DNA from: Enterovibrio norvegicus_B
Lineage (GTDB): Bacteria > Pseudomonadota > Gammaproteobacteria > Enterobacterales > Vibrionaceae
DNA: 64,000 nucleotides
NCBI RefSeq assembly: GCF_002876705.1
Contig: NZ_MDAG01000020.1
Span: forward strand, 1-64,000
Reading direction: 5' to 3'
Position numbers and translations under genes: made by a program. The notes under the pieces are model-generated. The model was not told where the DNA came from. It saw only the letters and a program-made list of their open reading frames with translations, and ran no database searches. Within the stretch, counting starts at the first letter, position 1; each line of letters begins with the position of its first letter. Shown piece after piece: positions 41,323-49,182 of the stretch.

Positions 41323-42609
41323 ATGAACATCCTTGTTATTGGTGGCGGTGGTCGTGAGCATGCTCTTGCATGGAAAGCTGCGCAATCTGCAAATGTTGAA
41401 ACGGTTTTTGTTGCACCTGGAAACGCAGGCACAGCACTCGAGCCAAAACTTGAAAATGTCGCTATCGACGTTGAAGACATTTCGGGTCTCGTTGATTTTG
41501 CTAAGTCAAAAAACGTGGCATTGACGATCGTTGGCCCTGAAGTGCCTTTGGTGCTGGGCGTGGTTGATGCTTTCCAAGCCGAAAGCCTCGCCATTTTTGG
41601 CCCAACAAAAGCTGCCGCGCAGCTTGAAGGTTCAAAAGCCTTCACAAAAGATTTCTTGGCACGTCATGCTATCCCGTCTGCGGATTACCAAAACTTCACT
41701 GAGATTGAGCCAGCATTGGCCTATGTTCGTGAAAAAGGTGCACCTATCGTCGTCAAAGCTGACGGTCTTGCCGCAGGTAAGGGCGTTATTGTTGCCATGA
41801 CCTTGGAAGAAGCAGAATACGCTATCCGTGACATGCTGGCAGGCAACGCATTTGGCGAAGCGGGTCACCGTGTGGTGGTTGAAGAATTCCTTGATGGCGA
41901 AGAAGCCAGCTTCATCGTGATGGTTGATGGCGAAAATGTATTGCCAATGGCCACCAGCCAAGACCACAAACGTGTCGGTAACGGCGATACAGGGCCAAAC
42001 ACTGGCGGTATGGGTGCGTATAGCCCTGCACCGGTTGTTACCCCTGAGATTCATGACCGCGTGATGAACGAGGTTATCTTCCCGACCGTTCGCGGTATGG
42101 CAGCCGAAGGCAACCCTTACTCAGGGTTCTTGTACGCAGGCTTGATGGTTATGGCTGACGGCACACCAAAAGTGATCGAGTACAACTGCCGCTTTGGTGA
42201 CCCTGAAACGCAACCTATCATGCTGCGTCTTCAATCTGACTTGGTTGCACTTTGCCAAGCAGCTGTTGCGGGCAAGCTTGATACGGTTGAATCTAAGTGG
42301 GATCCACGCGCTTCAATTGGTGTTGTGCTGGCAGCTGGCGGATACCCTGCGTCTTACAACAAAGGCGACGTGATTTCAGGATTGTCCACTGAATCGTCTG
42401 ACAGCGCGAAAGTCTTCCATGCAGGCACTGCGGAGAAAGACGGTAACGTCGTGACAGCAGGTGGTCGTGTGTTGTGTGCCACTGCCATGGGTGACAGCGT
42501 ATTAGACGCTCAGCAGCGCGCTTACGCGCTTGCGTCGCAAATTAGCTGGAATGGTATGTTCCACCGCGATGACATCGGCTACCGCGCAATAGCGCGCGAG
42601 AAACAGTAG
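41323..42609 (+). CDS. purD: Phosphoribosylamine-glycine ligase
   Basis: ATP-grasp ligase that makes GAR from phosphoribosylamine and glycine, the second step of purine synthesis. It has 428 residues. The N-terminus MNILVIGGGGREHALAWK and the ATP-grasp stretches VVKADGLAAGKGVIVA, FLDGEEASFIVMVDG and YNCRFGDPETQPIM are all present. AAGGAA precedes the ATG. It is 125 bases after purH and ends at a strong terminator. Confidence 0.98.
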   Translation: MNILVIGGGGREHALAWKAAQSANVETVFVAPGNAGTALEPKLENVAIDVEDISGLVDFAKSKNVALTIVGPEVPLVLGVVDAFQAESLAIFGPTKAAAQLEGSKAFTKDFLARHAIPSADYQNFTEIEPALAYVREKGAPIVVKADGLAAGKGVIVAMTLEEAEYAIRDMLAGNAFGEAGHRVVVEEFLDGEEASFIVMVDGENVLPMATSQDHKRVGNGDTGPNTGGMGAYSPAPVVTPEIHDRVMNEVIFPTVRGMAAEGNPYSGFLYAGLMVMADGTPKVIEYNCRFGDPETQPIMLRLQSDLVALCQAAVAGKLDTVESKWDPRASIGVVLAAGGYPASYNKGDVISGLSTESSDSAKVFHAGTAEKDGNVVTAGGRVLCATAMGDSVLDAQQRAYALASQISWNGMFHRDDIGYRAIAREKQ

Positions 42610-42649
42610 TTTCTTGCTTTGTTAGCAGAGCTATTCAGTAAGAAAAGCA

Positions 42650-42675
42650 AAAACGCGCCGATTGGCGCGTTTTTT
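42650..42675 (+). terminator. purHD terminator
   Basis: AAACGCGCC (42651-42659), loop GATT, GGCGCGTTT (42664-42672), then T. Confidence 0.9.
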
Positions 42676-42730
42676 AATGTTTCTGTCGAACGATCTCTTA
42701 ACGATGTTCGCAGTAATCAGTGCATGTCCG

Positions 42731-43414
42731 TCAATTAAAGCTCGGACGCTCAAAGCAATCTGCACTGTCTTTGTCTAATACGATAATCGTGTCGACAGTA
42801 TTTTCTTTTCGACCGACTTTACCCACTGCGGCAAGGAAGTTGTCTTCTTTGTTTAAACGCTCAAAGAGGTAGTCAGGAAAAGAGACGTTAAACGTCAATG
42901 CCTTTTCTTTACCTGTGTTGCACTCTTCCAACACACCTTCGCTCCAATACCCTTGGAAGAACGTCTGCTTTTTCTTTACTTGTTCTCGCGTATTCGCAAG
43001 CGCTTGTTCAGCTTGGCGTGCGTACCGCACAAGCTCTGTCGTTCTTAAAGGAAGCAAATCACCATCAACACGATATTGCTGATACACCGCTTCGCCTTCA
43101 GAGTCATAGCGAATAAGCACGGCTTGATGTTTTAGCTTGCCATCGATCAGCACGTCGCCTTCACGCTGAATTTCACGCACAACCCCTTTTCGCCAACGAT
43201 ATTCTGAACGGTATTGGCCGTAATCGCCCAGCAGGACTTTTTCTGTCAGGGTTTCTGGAAAGCTTTGTCGTTCATCCAACCAATAAATACTGGTGGCGTC
43301 ACCTTGGACAATGGCGGTTTGGGAAAGCGTAGGAGGTTGAATACTCTCTGTCGAGCCACAGCCCGTCAAAGCAACAATGAGGAGAATTAAGAGAGGTTTT
43401 ACTGTTAGGTGCAT
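42731..43414 (-). CDS. DUF1481 lipoprotein (YjaH-like)
   Basis: Predicted outer- or inner-membrane lipoprotein of 227 residues. The start is ATG 43414 (MHLTVKPLLILLIVALTGCGST) with the lipobox LTGC, so the mature protein begins with a lipidated Cys at about residue 18. An upstream open frame of 51 codons is not used. The rest is hydrophilic with no known catalytic motif. In E. coli the DUF1481 gene yjaH follows hupA in the same way, so order supports the family call. Function is unknown. Confidence 0.88.
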   Translation of the reverse strand: MHLTVKPLLILLIVALTGCGSTESIQPPTLSQTAIVQGDATSIYWLDERQSFPETLTEKVLLGDYGQYRSEYRWRKGVVREIQREGDVLIDGKLKHQAVLIRYDSEGEAVYQQYRVDGDLLPLRTTELVRYARQAEQALANTREQVKKKQTFFQGYWSEGVLEECNTGKEKALTFNVSFPDYLFERLNKEDNFLAAVGKVGRKENTVDTIIVLDKDSADCFERPSFN

Positions 43415-43457
43415 AAATATCCGCCAAAACAAGAAATTTGTTTTGGCGGAGTATAAC

Positions 43458-43730
43458 TTACTTAACTGCGTCTTTAAGCGCTTTGCCCGCAACAAACGCA
43501 GGAACGTTTGCAGCAGCAATTTGAATTTCCTGACCAGTTTGTGGGTTACGGCCAGTGCGCGCAGCACGGTGGTTAACTTTAAACGTACCGAAACCGATCA
43601 GTTGAACCTGGTCACCATCTTTCAGTGCACCTTCGATGCCTGCAAGAGTCGCTTCCAGTGCAGCTTTTGCTTGAGCTTTAGACAGGTCCGCTTTTTCAGC
43701 AATCAGGTCGATCAAGTTGGTTTTGTTCAT
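43458..43730 (-). CDS. hupA: DNA-binding protein HU-alpha
   Basis: Nucleoid-structuring protein of the HU/IHF family, 90 residues. It has MNKTNLIDLIAEKADLSKAQAKAAL at the N-terminus and the DNA-binding arm GRNPQTGQEIQIAAANVPAF at about 54-73. GGGAAG precedes ATG 43730. Gene order with DUF1481 downstream and yjaG nearby points to hupA rather than hupB. Confidence 0.98.
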   Translation of the reverse strand: MNKTNLIDLIAEKADLSKAQAKAALEATLAGIEGALKDGDQVQLIGFGTFKVNHRAARTGRNPQTGQEIQIAAANVPAFVAGKALKDAVK

Positions 43731-43965
43731 TAGGTCTTCCCTTCTTAGGTTTTCTTGAGACAAGGCAACTCTAATTCAAAAGAAGCCCGACTGGCAAAGG
43801 TTTGTGGCGCTTCAAGTGACTGTATGCAGAGTCTTTAACCACAAACTGAGCGCATCCTCACAAAATATTGGGTATATTTTAACTCCAACTCTTGTATTTA
43901 CAGCGCTTAGACCTGATCTTTGGCGCTACTATTACCCCCAATTACTACTATTACGCTGGAATATA

Positions 43966-45162
43966 ATGATTCTGCTCATCATGTTTGTTGCACTGTCTAT
44001 CGGTGTTTCATTTATTTGCTCGGTGCTCGAAGCGGTTCTTTTGAGTATCACCCCCAGTTACTTGGCCCAAATGCGACAACAAGGTCACCCTGCCGCAGCA
44101 CGCTTGCAAGAACTCAAAGATGACATTGATCGCCCACTGGCTTCTATCCTAACGCTGAACACCATCGCTCACACTGTCGGTGCAGCAGCATCCGGTGCGC
44201 AAGCAACCAAAGTATTTGGTGATGCATGGCTAGGCGTATTCTCTGCATTCCTAACATTGGCTATTTTGCTACTGTCCGAAATTGTACCGAAAACCATCGG
44301 TGCGACTTACTGGCGTCAAATGGCGCCAGGTGCTGCCTCCGTTCTTCGTTGGATGGTATGGGCCCTCACCCCGATCGTTTGGGCATCAGAACAACTGACG
44401 CGTCGTTTGTCTCGTGGCAAAGAACAACCAAAGCTGCGTGACGAAATTTCTGCGATGGCGCTGCTAGCAAAAGAAAACGGTGAATTGGCAGACGACGAAT
44501 CCACCATGCTGACCAACCTGCTTAGCTTGCGCGATGTGTCAGTCACCAAACTCATGACGCCACGCCCTGTGCTATTCCGCGTTGATGCAGAGATGACCAT
44601 TGAAGAATTTCTAGACCAACACCATGACACGCCGTTCTCTCGCCCTCTGGTTTATACAGAACAACGCGACAACATCATGGGCTTTGTTCACCGTCTAGAA
44701 CTGTTCTCAGCGCGCCAACATGGCCGTGGTGACGATAAGTTGGGTTCTTTAATGCGTCCCATTCCTGTTGTTCACGATTCAACTCATGTGCCAAAGGCAT
44801 TTGATCGCTTGATGGCGCAACGTTCACAGCTTGCGCTGATCGTTGACGAATACGGAGATGTTCAAGGCATCATCACGCTGGAAGACATCTTTGAGCACCT
44901 GATGGGCAAAGAGATCGTGGATGAAGCAGATAAAACCATGAACATGCAAACGCTCGCTCAAGAGCGCTGGGCTGACTGGAAAGAAACCCACGGCGTGATC
45001 GAAAGTAAAGATGATGACGAAGAAGATGCAAAGAAAGCGGCGATTGACGCAGCTGCAGCCTCTAATGCGAACATGACTGACACAGCAAACAAACATGCTG
45101 ACGATGCAAAAGAAAAACCCGAAGCGTCGGGCAGTGAAGCAGATGTAAAATCATCAAAATAA
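43966..45162 (+). CDS. CNNM/HlyC-CorC family membrane protein with CBS pair
   Basis: 398 residues. An N-terminal DUF21/CNNM membrane domain with about four segments (about 1-175) is followed by two CBS repeats (about 190-325) and a charged, Ala/Asp/Lys-rich tail (about 350-398). Family members are linked to Mg2+ or Co2+ export or homeostasis and were once called hemolysins. The tail replaces the usual CorC_HlyC transporter-associated domain, which is not evident here. The start ATG 43966 has TGGA upstream; the frame is open further up but less likely coding. It is transcribed away from hupA. Confidence 0.87.
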   Translation: MILLIMFVALSIGVSFICSVLEAVLLSITPSYLAQMRQQGHPAAARLQELKDDIDRPLASILTLNTIAHTVGAAASGAQATKVFGDAWLGVFSAFLTLAILLLSEIVPKTIGATYWRQMAPGAASVLRWMVWALTPIVWASEQLTRRLSRGKEQPKLRDEISAMALLAKENGELADDESTMLTNLLSLRDVSVTKLMTPRPVLFRVDAEMTIEEFLDQHHDTPFSRPLVYTEQRDNIMGFVHRLELFSARQHGRGDDKLGSLMRPIPVVHDSTHVPKAFDRLMAQRSQLALIVDEYGDVQGIITLEDIFEHLMGKEIVDEADKTMNMQTLAQERWADWKETHGVIESKDDDEEDAKKAAIDAAAASNANMTDTANKHADDAKEKPEASGSEADVKSSK

Positions 45163-45188
45163 AAAAACGGGCGAAAGCCCGTTTTTTT
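45160..45188. terminator. Bidirectional terminator between the CNNM gene and yjaG
   Basis: AAACGGGC (45165-45172), GAAA tetraloop, GCCCGTTT (45177-45184), with A and T tracts on both sides. Confidence 0.92.
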
Positions 45189-45209
45189 CATCTCAACGTT
45201 CACGGTTAC

Positions 45210-45797
45210 TTACAGTGATAGACCGAGGTTACTTACACCGTCTTCGCGAAGCTCATTACGAATACCGCGGATCAATTCAATGTCACGTGACTCAGCGTCT
45301 TTGAGTGCGCGGAAGATTTCCCACTGCACATCCCACTCAGCACACACCGCTTCATTCTCTTTTTGGTTGTCATTGGTCACTTCAACGCCTGTCTGCGCTT
45401 CTTCCAATTGCGCCACGCTGGCAACCGACTGCTGACTGATTTTCAGCACCGATTCCATCATCAGATCGCGATCAAGTAAGGTATGGATCAGCGTCGACAT
45501 TGATACACACGCATCGACAGCTGGGTAAATCAGATAGATGTCGTAGTCTTCGGTGTTAGGAATCAACTCTTCCAGCTTCTCAAGCTGGTTTTCAAAGTTA
45601 ATTTTGGCCGTTTTCACCGTCATAATTTCCCATACTGCATCCAACAGGTTTCGAAAAGCCTGCGGTTCAGCAAAGTCCGTCTGCTGGCAAAATGCTGCAT
45701 AATTGGGGTACATGCGCTCCACCAGCGCCGCCATAAAAGTGATATGCTGCCAAGGTTCAAGTTTTTCGAGTCGCAGCTGGATCGGATTTTGTAACAT
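45210..45797 (-). CDS. yjaG: YjaG family protein (DUF416)
   Basis: 195-residue soluble protein of the DUF416 family. It strongly resembles E. coli YjaG along its whole length, from MLQNPIQLRLEKLEPWQHITFMAALVERMYPNYA to the DIQWEIFR-like segment DVQWEIFRALKDAESRDIELIRG near 163-185. Function is unknown. In E. coli it sits between nfi and hupA. Here it is flanked by the CNNM gene and a divergent dehydrogenase gene. No strong ribosome binding site is seen, but the N-terminus is conserved. Confidence 0.93.
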   Translation of the reverse strand: MLQNPIQLRLEKLEPWQHITFMAALVERMYPNYAAFCQQTDFAEPQAFRNLLDAVWEIMTVKTAKINFENQLEKLEELIPNTEDYDIYLIYPAVDACVSMSTLIHTLLDRDLMMESVLKISQQSVASVAQLEEAQTGVEVTNDNQKENEAVCAEWDVQWEIFRALKDAESRDIELIRGIRNELREDGVSNLGLSL

Positions 45798-45934
45798 GGT
45801 CTGCCGTCTATCTTATGACACAGCATGTGCTGGCCAGAAAGGAATGTGAGGCAAGTTTACTTGATAACCACGAACTACCTCAAGAAACATGCTTCATAGG
45901 CGTTTCAAGGATGATTCAAAATAAAAAGGAAGTG

Positions 45935-46843
45935 ATGTTGAACCGACTTTATATTTGCTCAGAAAACCATGACCAATATGCAGATTTGCTCTCTCAAGCG
46001 CGACTGCCCGACCTCACTCTCACCTCGCGTTTAGAAGAGGCGAATCTGGTTCTGGCCGACCCACCAGTGTTTGCAAACCAGCTAGAGCACGCCCACCAAC
46101 TTGTTTGGCTACAGTCTACATTTGCCGGCTGTGATGCCTTGCTTGCCAATCCTAAGCGGGACTACCAACTCACGAATGTGCGCGGTATCTTTGGTCCGCT
46201 GATGTCGGAATATGTCTTTGGACAACTGCTTTCATTCACTCGCCATTTACACGAATACCAAGCACAACAAACTGAACGTCGTTGGTCACCCATCTCTTAC
46301 CGAAGCCTTCAAGGTATGCACATGGTGATATTAGGAACGGGGTCCATTGGTGCGCACGTGGCGATGACCGCAAAACACTTTGGCATGACAGTGACCGGTG
46401 TGAGCCGAAGCGGCACACCGATAACCCCATTTGACGATGTCGTCTCAAATACCGATTTACACCATTCGCTGTCTTCGGCAGATGTAATTGTGTCGACGCT
46501 GCCTTCAACACCTCAGACCAAGCACCTGCTAAATGCAGATTCACTGTCTCATTGCCATCACGCTTTGCTGTTTAATGTCGGTAGAGGGCCAGTGTTAGAA
46601 GAGCAAGGCCTGTTAAGCGCCATTGAAAAACAGAACATCAGGCATGCTTTTTTGGATGTATTTGCTACCGAACCTCTTGGCAACGACCACCCATTTTGGT
46701 CACACCCCGCCATTTCAGTTACACCACACATTTCTGCTATCAGCGTTCCCGAGCAAGTCGTGATGCTCTTTAAAGAGAATTACCTGCGATGGGTAAATGG
46801 GGAACCCCTTCAATATGTCGTCAATTTTGAATCGGGTTACTGA
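45935..46843 (+). CDS. D-2-hydroxyacid dehydrogenase family protein
   Basis: NAD(P)-dependent oxidoreductase of the D-isomer specific 2-hydroxyacid family, 302 residues, most like glyoxylate/hydroxypyruvate reductase (GhrA-type). The nucleotide-binding motif GTGSIGAHVA is near 136-145. The catalytic Arg is in NVGRGPVL, the Glu in DVFATEPL and the His in TPHISA. Start: ATG 45935 with AAGGAAG close upstream; TTG 45938 is an alternative, and the frame is open to 45815. The next gene begins two bases after its stop, so the two are one operon. The substrate cannot be read from sequence. Confidence 0.88.
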   Translation: MLNRLYICSENHDQYADLLSQARLPDLTLTSRLEEANLVLADPPVFANQLEHAHQLVWLQSTFAGCDALLANPKRDYQLTNVRGIFGPLMSEYVFGQLLSFTRHLHEYQAQQTERRWSPISYRSLQGMHMVILGTGSIGAHVAMTAKHFGMTVTGVSRSGTPITPFDDVVSNTDLHHSLSSADVIVSTLPSTPQTKHLLNADSLSHCHHALLFNVGRGPVLEEQGLLSAIEKQNIRHAFLDVFATEPLGNDHPFWSHPAISVTPHISAISVPEQVVMLFKENYLRWVNGEPLQYVVNFESGY

Positions 46844-46845
46844 GC

Positions 46846-47424
46846 ATGCCCAAAACCCTGCCTTCACTTCTTGAGGACATAAATCGGTGCCAAATCTGTG
46901 CAGAGCATTTGCCTCTGGGCCCCCGTCCCGTTGTGCAAGCAGCATCTTCCGCGCAAATACTGATCATTGGCCAAGCACCAGGAACACGCGTTCATGAAAC
47001 GGGCATTCCGTGGAATGACCCAAGCGGCGACCGCCTTAGAGAGTGGCTTCAGATTGATAAAACACGGTTCTACGATCCCAATATCATTGCGATCATGCCG
47101 ATGGGGTTCTGCTATCCCGGAAAAGGAAACTCTGGCGATCTACCGCCACGCCCGGAATGTGCACCAATATGGCATGCGTCAGTTAAACAGCATCTTCCAA
47201 ACATCGAGTTAACCTTGCTCATTGGCGACTATGCTCAACGCTACTATTTAAAAGATAAGCCGCGAACACTCACGGAGACCGTTAAAGCCAATGCACAATG
47301 GTCACCAGATTTTATTGCGTTGCCGCACCCATCACCGAGAAACAACATTTGGTTGAGAAAGAACCCTTGGTTTGAGGAAGATGTACTTCCTTACTTACGA
47401 AACAGGGTTGGTCAGCTTTTATAG
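46846..47424 (+). CDS. Uracil-DNA glycosylase family protein
   Basis: 192-residue protein of the UDG superfamily. The active-site motifs are GQAPG (near 42-46) and HPSPRN (near 165-170), and there is a CQIC Cys pair near the N-terminus. True family 4 enzymes have GEAPG and an Fe-S cluster. This sequence has fewer cysteines, so it may be a divergent branch with altered activity. It is coupled to the dehydrogenase gene upstream. It occupies the position where E. coli has nfi (endonuclease V), another base-damage repair gene. DNA repair activity is inferred. Confidence 0.85.
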   Translation: MPKTLPSLLEDINRCQICAEHLPLGPRPVVQAASSAQILIIGQAPGTRVHETGIPWNDPSGDRLREWLQIDKTRFYDPNIIAIMPMGFCYPGKGNSGDLPPRPECAPIWHASVKQHLPNIELTLLIGDYAQRYYLKDKPRTLTETVKANAQWSPDFIALPHPSPRNNIWLRKNPWFEEDVLPYLRNRVGQLL

Positions 47425-47510
47425 CTCCGTTCTGCTTTTTGCTGTACTAAAAATTAAAAATCAACAGTGAATGTGCGTAAGTAATTGTTATTAAAAATCT
47501 AAAACACTGC

Positions 47511-47543
47511 GTACAGCTTTCTTAGCAATTTTCCCAGTGAACC
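47511..47543 (+). repeat. Degenerate 33-base direct repeat, copy 1
   Basis: Begins GTACAGCTTT and ends AGTGAACC. The partner is at 47696-47728. Start-to-start distance is 185 bases. Confidence 0.6.
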
Positions 47544-47695
47544 CTGCACCGCTAAATTCTGTTCTAAACAACCCCAGAAACAGCCATCTCTCTCTTGATC
47601 AGCTTTTAGATGAAATTTCAGCTTTTTTGATCTGAAAAATAGTCATCAATGGCCATCACCATCTATTGCATTGATAATATTGAAATAAAAAAGAT

Positions 47696-47728
47696 GTACA
47701 GCTTTTCGAGGGTTTTTCCGAGTGAACC
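47696..47728 (+). repeat. Degenerate 33-base direct repeat, copy 2
   Basis: Same ends as copy 1. Its right end is also the left arm of a perfect 8-bp hairpin, which copy 1 lacks. Confidence 0.6.
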
Positions 47729-47761
47729 TCACTCGGCGTGTTCGCGTGGAGGCCTATAAAC

Positions 47762-47792
47762 AAAAATGGCCAGCAAACGCTGACCATTTTCA
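47762..47792 (-). terminator. hemE terminator
   Basis: On the minus strand AAAATGGTCAGC pairs with GCTGGCCATTTT through a T-G wobble around GTTT, followed by T. On the plus strand the same position is a C/A mismatch, so the minus direction is favoured. Confidence 0.75.
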
Positions 47793-47810
47793 AACTACGT
47801 AGGGATGTAC

Positions 47811-48878
47811 TTACTTGTGGTATGGCTTTGAAAGCTCATGCACGGCATCAACGAACACACCCGCATTTTCAGGTGGCACATCCAAATGAATGCCGTGGCC
47901 CAAATTGAATACGTGGCCAGTATTGCTGTTACCAAACCCTTCAAGAATGGTACCCACTTCTTGGCGAATACGTTCAGGTGATGCATACAGCATGGAAGGA
48001 TCCATGTTGCCTTGAAGCGCCACTTTGTCACCAATGCGGCGTTTTGCTTCACCAATGTCAATGGTCCAATCTAGGCCAACACCATCACAGCCCGTCGCTG
48101 CAATTTTCTCTAGCCACATGCCACCGTTCTTGGTGAACAAGGTCACAGGTACGCGGCGACCGTCATTTTCACGGATCAAGCCATCAACGATTTTGTGCAT
48201 GTATTGCAGTGAGAAGTCATTGTAATCACGTGGCGTCAATACACCGCCCCATGTATCAAATACCATCACAGATTGTGCGCCAGCTTTGATTTGCGCATTC
48301 AAATACTCAATCACGCTATCTGCAAGCTTATCAAGAAGTAGGTGCAGCGTTTGAGGATCGGCGTACATCATTTTCTTGATCTTGGTGAAGGCTTTCGAGC
48401 TGCCACCTTCCACCATATAGGTAGCCAGTGTCCAAGGGCTACCCGAGAAACCAATCAAAGGCACATCACCGTTCAACCCTTTTCGGCAAGCACGCACTGC
48501 ATTCATCACGTACTGCAATTCACCTTCAGGGTCCGGCTGGCCGATCTTTTCCACATCCGCTTTACAAGTAATAGGACGCTCAAACTTTGGACCTTCACCG
48601 GTTTCAAAGTACAAGCCGAGCCCCATTGCATCAGGAATTGTCAGGATGTCTGAAAATAGAATCGCAGCATCAAGAGGGAAACGACGCAGAGGTTGCAGAG
48701 TGACTTCACAAGCCAGATCTGCGTTTTTGCACAATGACATAAAGTCGCCAGCTTCTGCTCGCGTCGCCTTATATTCAGGCAAGTAACGGCCAGCCTGACG
48801 CATCATCCATACCGGCGTGTAATCAACCGGCTCTTTTAACAGAGCGCGTAAATAGCGATCGTTCTTTAGTTCTGTCAT
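47811..48878 (-). CDS. hemE: Uroporphyrinogen decarboxylase
   Basis: Removes four carboxyl groups from uroporphyrinogen III to give coproporphyrinogen III in heme synthesis. It has 355 residues. The signature PVWMMRQAGRYLPEY (near 22-36) carries the key Arg, and GFSGSPWTLATYMVEGG near 143 and NLGHGIHLDVPPENAG near the C-terminus are typical. AGGATG precedes the ATG at 48878. In E. coli it follows nudC directly; here the acetoin island separates them. Confidence 0.98.
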   Translation of the reverse strand: MTELKNDRYLRALLKEPVDYTPVWMMRQAGRYLPEYKATRAEAGDFMSLCKNADLACEVTLQPLRRFPLDAAILFSDILTIPDAMGLGLYFETGEGPKFERPITCKADVEKIGQPDPEGELQYVMNAVRACRKGLNGDVPLIGFSGSPWTLATYMVEGGSSKAFTKIKKMMYADPQTLHLLLDKLADSVIEYLNAQIKAGAQSVMVFDTWGGVLTPRDYNDFSLQYMHKIVDGLIRENDGRRVPVTLFTKNGGMWLEKIAATGCDGVGLDWTIDIGEAKRRIGDKVALQGNMDPSMLYASPERIRQEVGTILEGFGNSNTGHVFNLGHGIHLDVPPENAGVFVDAVHELSKPYHK

Positions 48879-48925
48879 TGTTTACATCCTGCAAATTAAG
48901 TAACGCTATTGTATCACCCTATATT

Positions 48926-49097
48926 ATCAACAAAAGCCACCCTTTGTGGACGCGATCATAAATACAGCTTCTAAGGCTGCGGGGAGTTTGATGGATGTTT
49001 ACGAGCATGTTAAAAAATTGCTTCTAATAACAGTTGTCGGACAGGCAACACCCAAAAAATCGCATCTTACTCCCGCCCCCTACGGCGGGTTTTTTTT
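48926..49097 (+). ncRNA. Candidate small RNA or short transcript ending at an orphan terminator
   Basis: A strong plus-strand terminator at 49072-49097 has no plus-strand gene before it: both flanking genes, hemE and acoR, run on the minus strand. This implies a short plus-strand transcript from somewhere near the hemE start. A weak -10 (TATATT, 48920-48925) is present without a clear -35. A GTG-initiated open frame (48946-49131) reads through the terminator and is not considered a gene. The 5' end given is a guess. Confidence 0.3.
49072..49097 (+). terminator. Orphan plus-strand terminator between hemE and acoR
   Basis: CCCGCC (49072-49077), loop CCCTAC, GGCGGG (49084-49089), then eight T (49090-49097). 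The opposite strand lacks a T tract after the stem. Confidence 0.8.
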
Positions 49098-49182
49098 GAC
49101 CTTTTTCAAAACAGGACATCAACGTACTTAATAGAGGTAAAACCTCACCATATCGTCTGCTGAGGATAGCTGCATGCTCCAT

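Larger units (their letters stand above)
47425..47761. other. UDG-hemE convergent spacer with degenerate repeats
   Basis: No gene is seen. Two 33-base copies of a repeat (47511-47543 and 47696-47728) agree at 26 of 33 positions without gaps. Two further CAGCTTTT units lie between them (47600, 47619). The second copy is followed by CCGAGTGA-ACC-TCACTCGG, a perfect 8-bp hairpin (47718-47736). Confidence 0.6.

Noticed and set aside
48946..49131. 61-codon GTG-initiated frame between hemE and acoR
   Set aside because: It reads through a strong terminator and has no convincing ribosome binding site; the transcript itself is kept as a candidate RNA.
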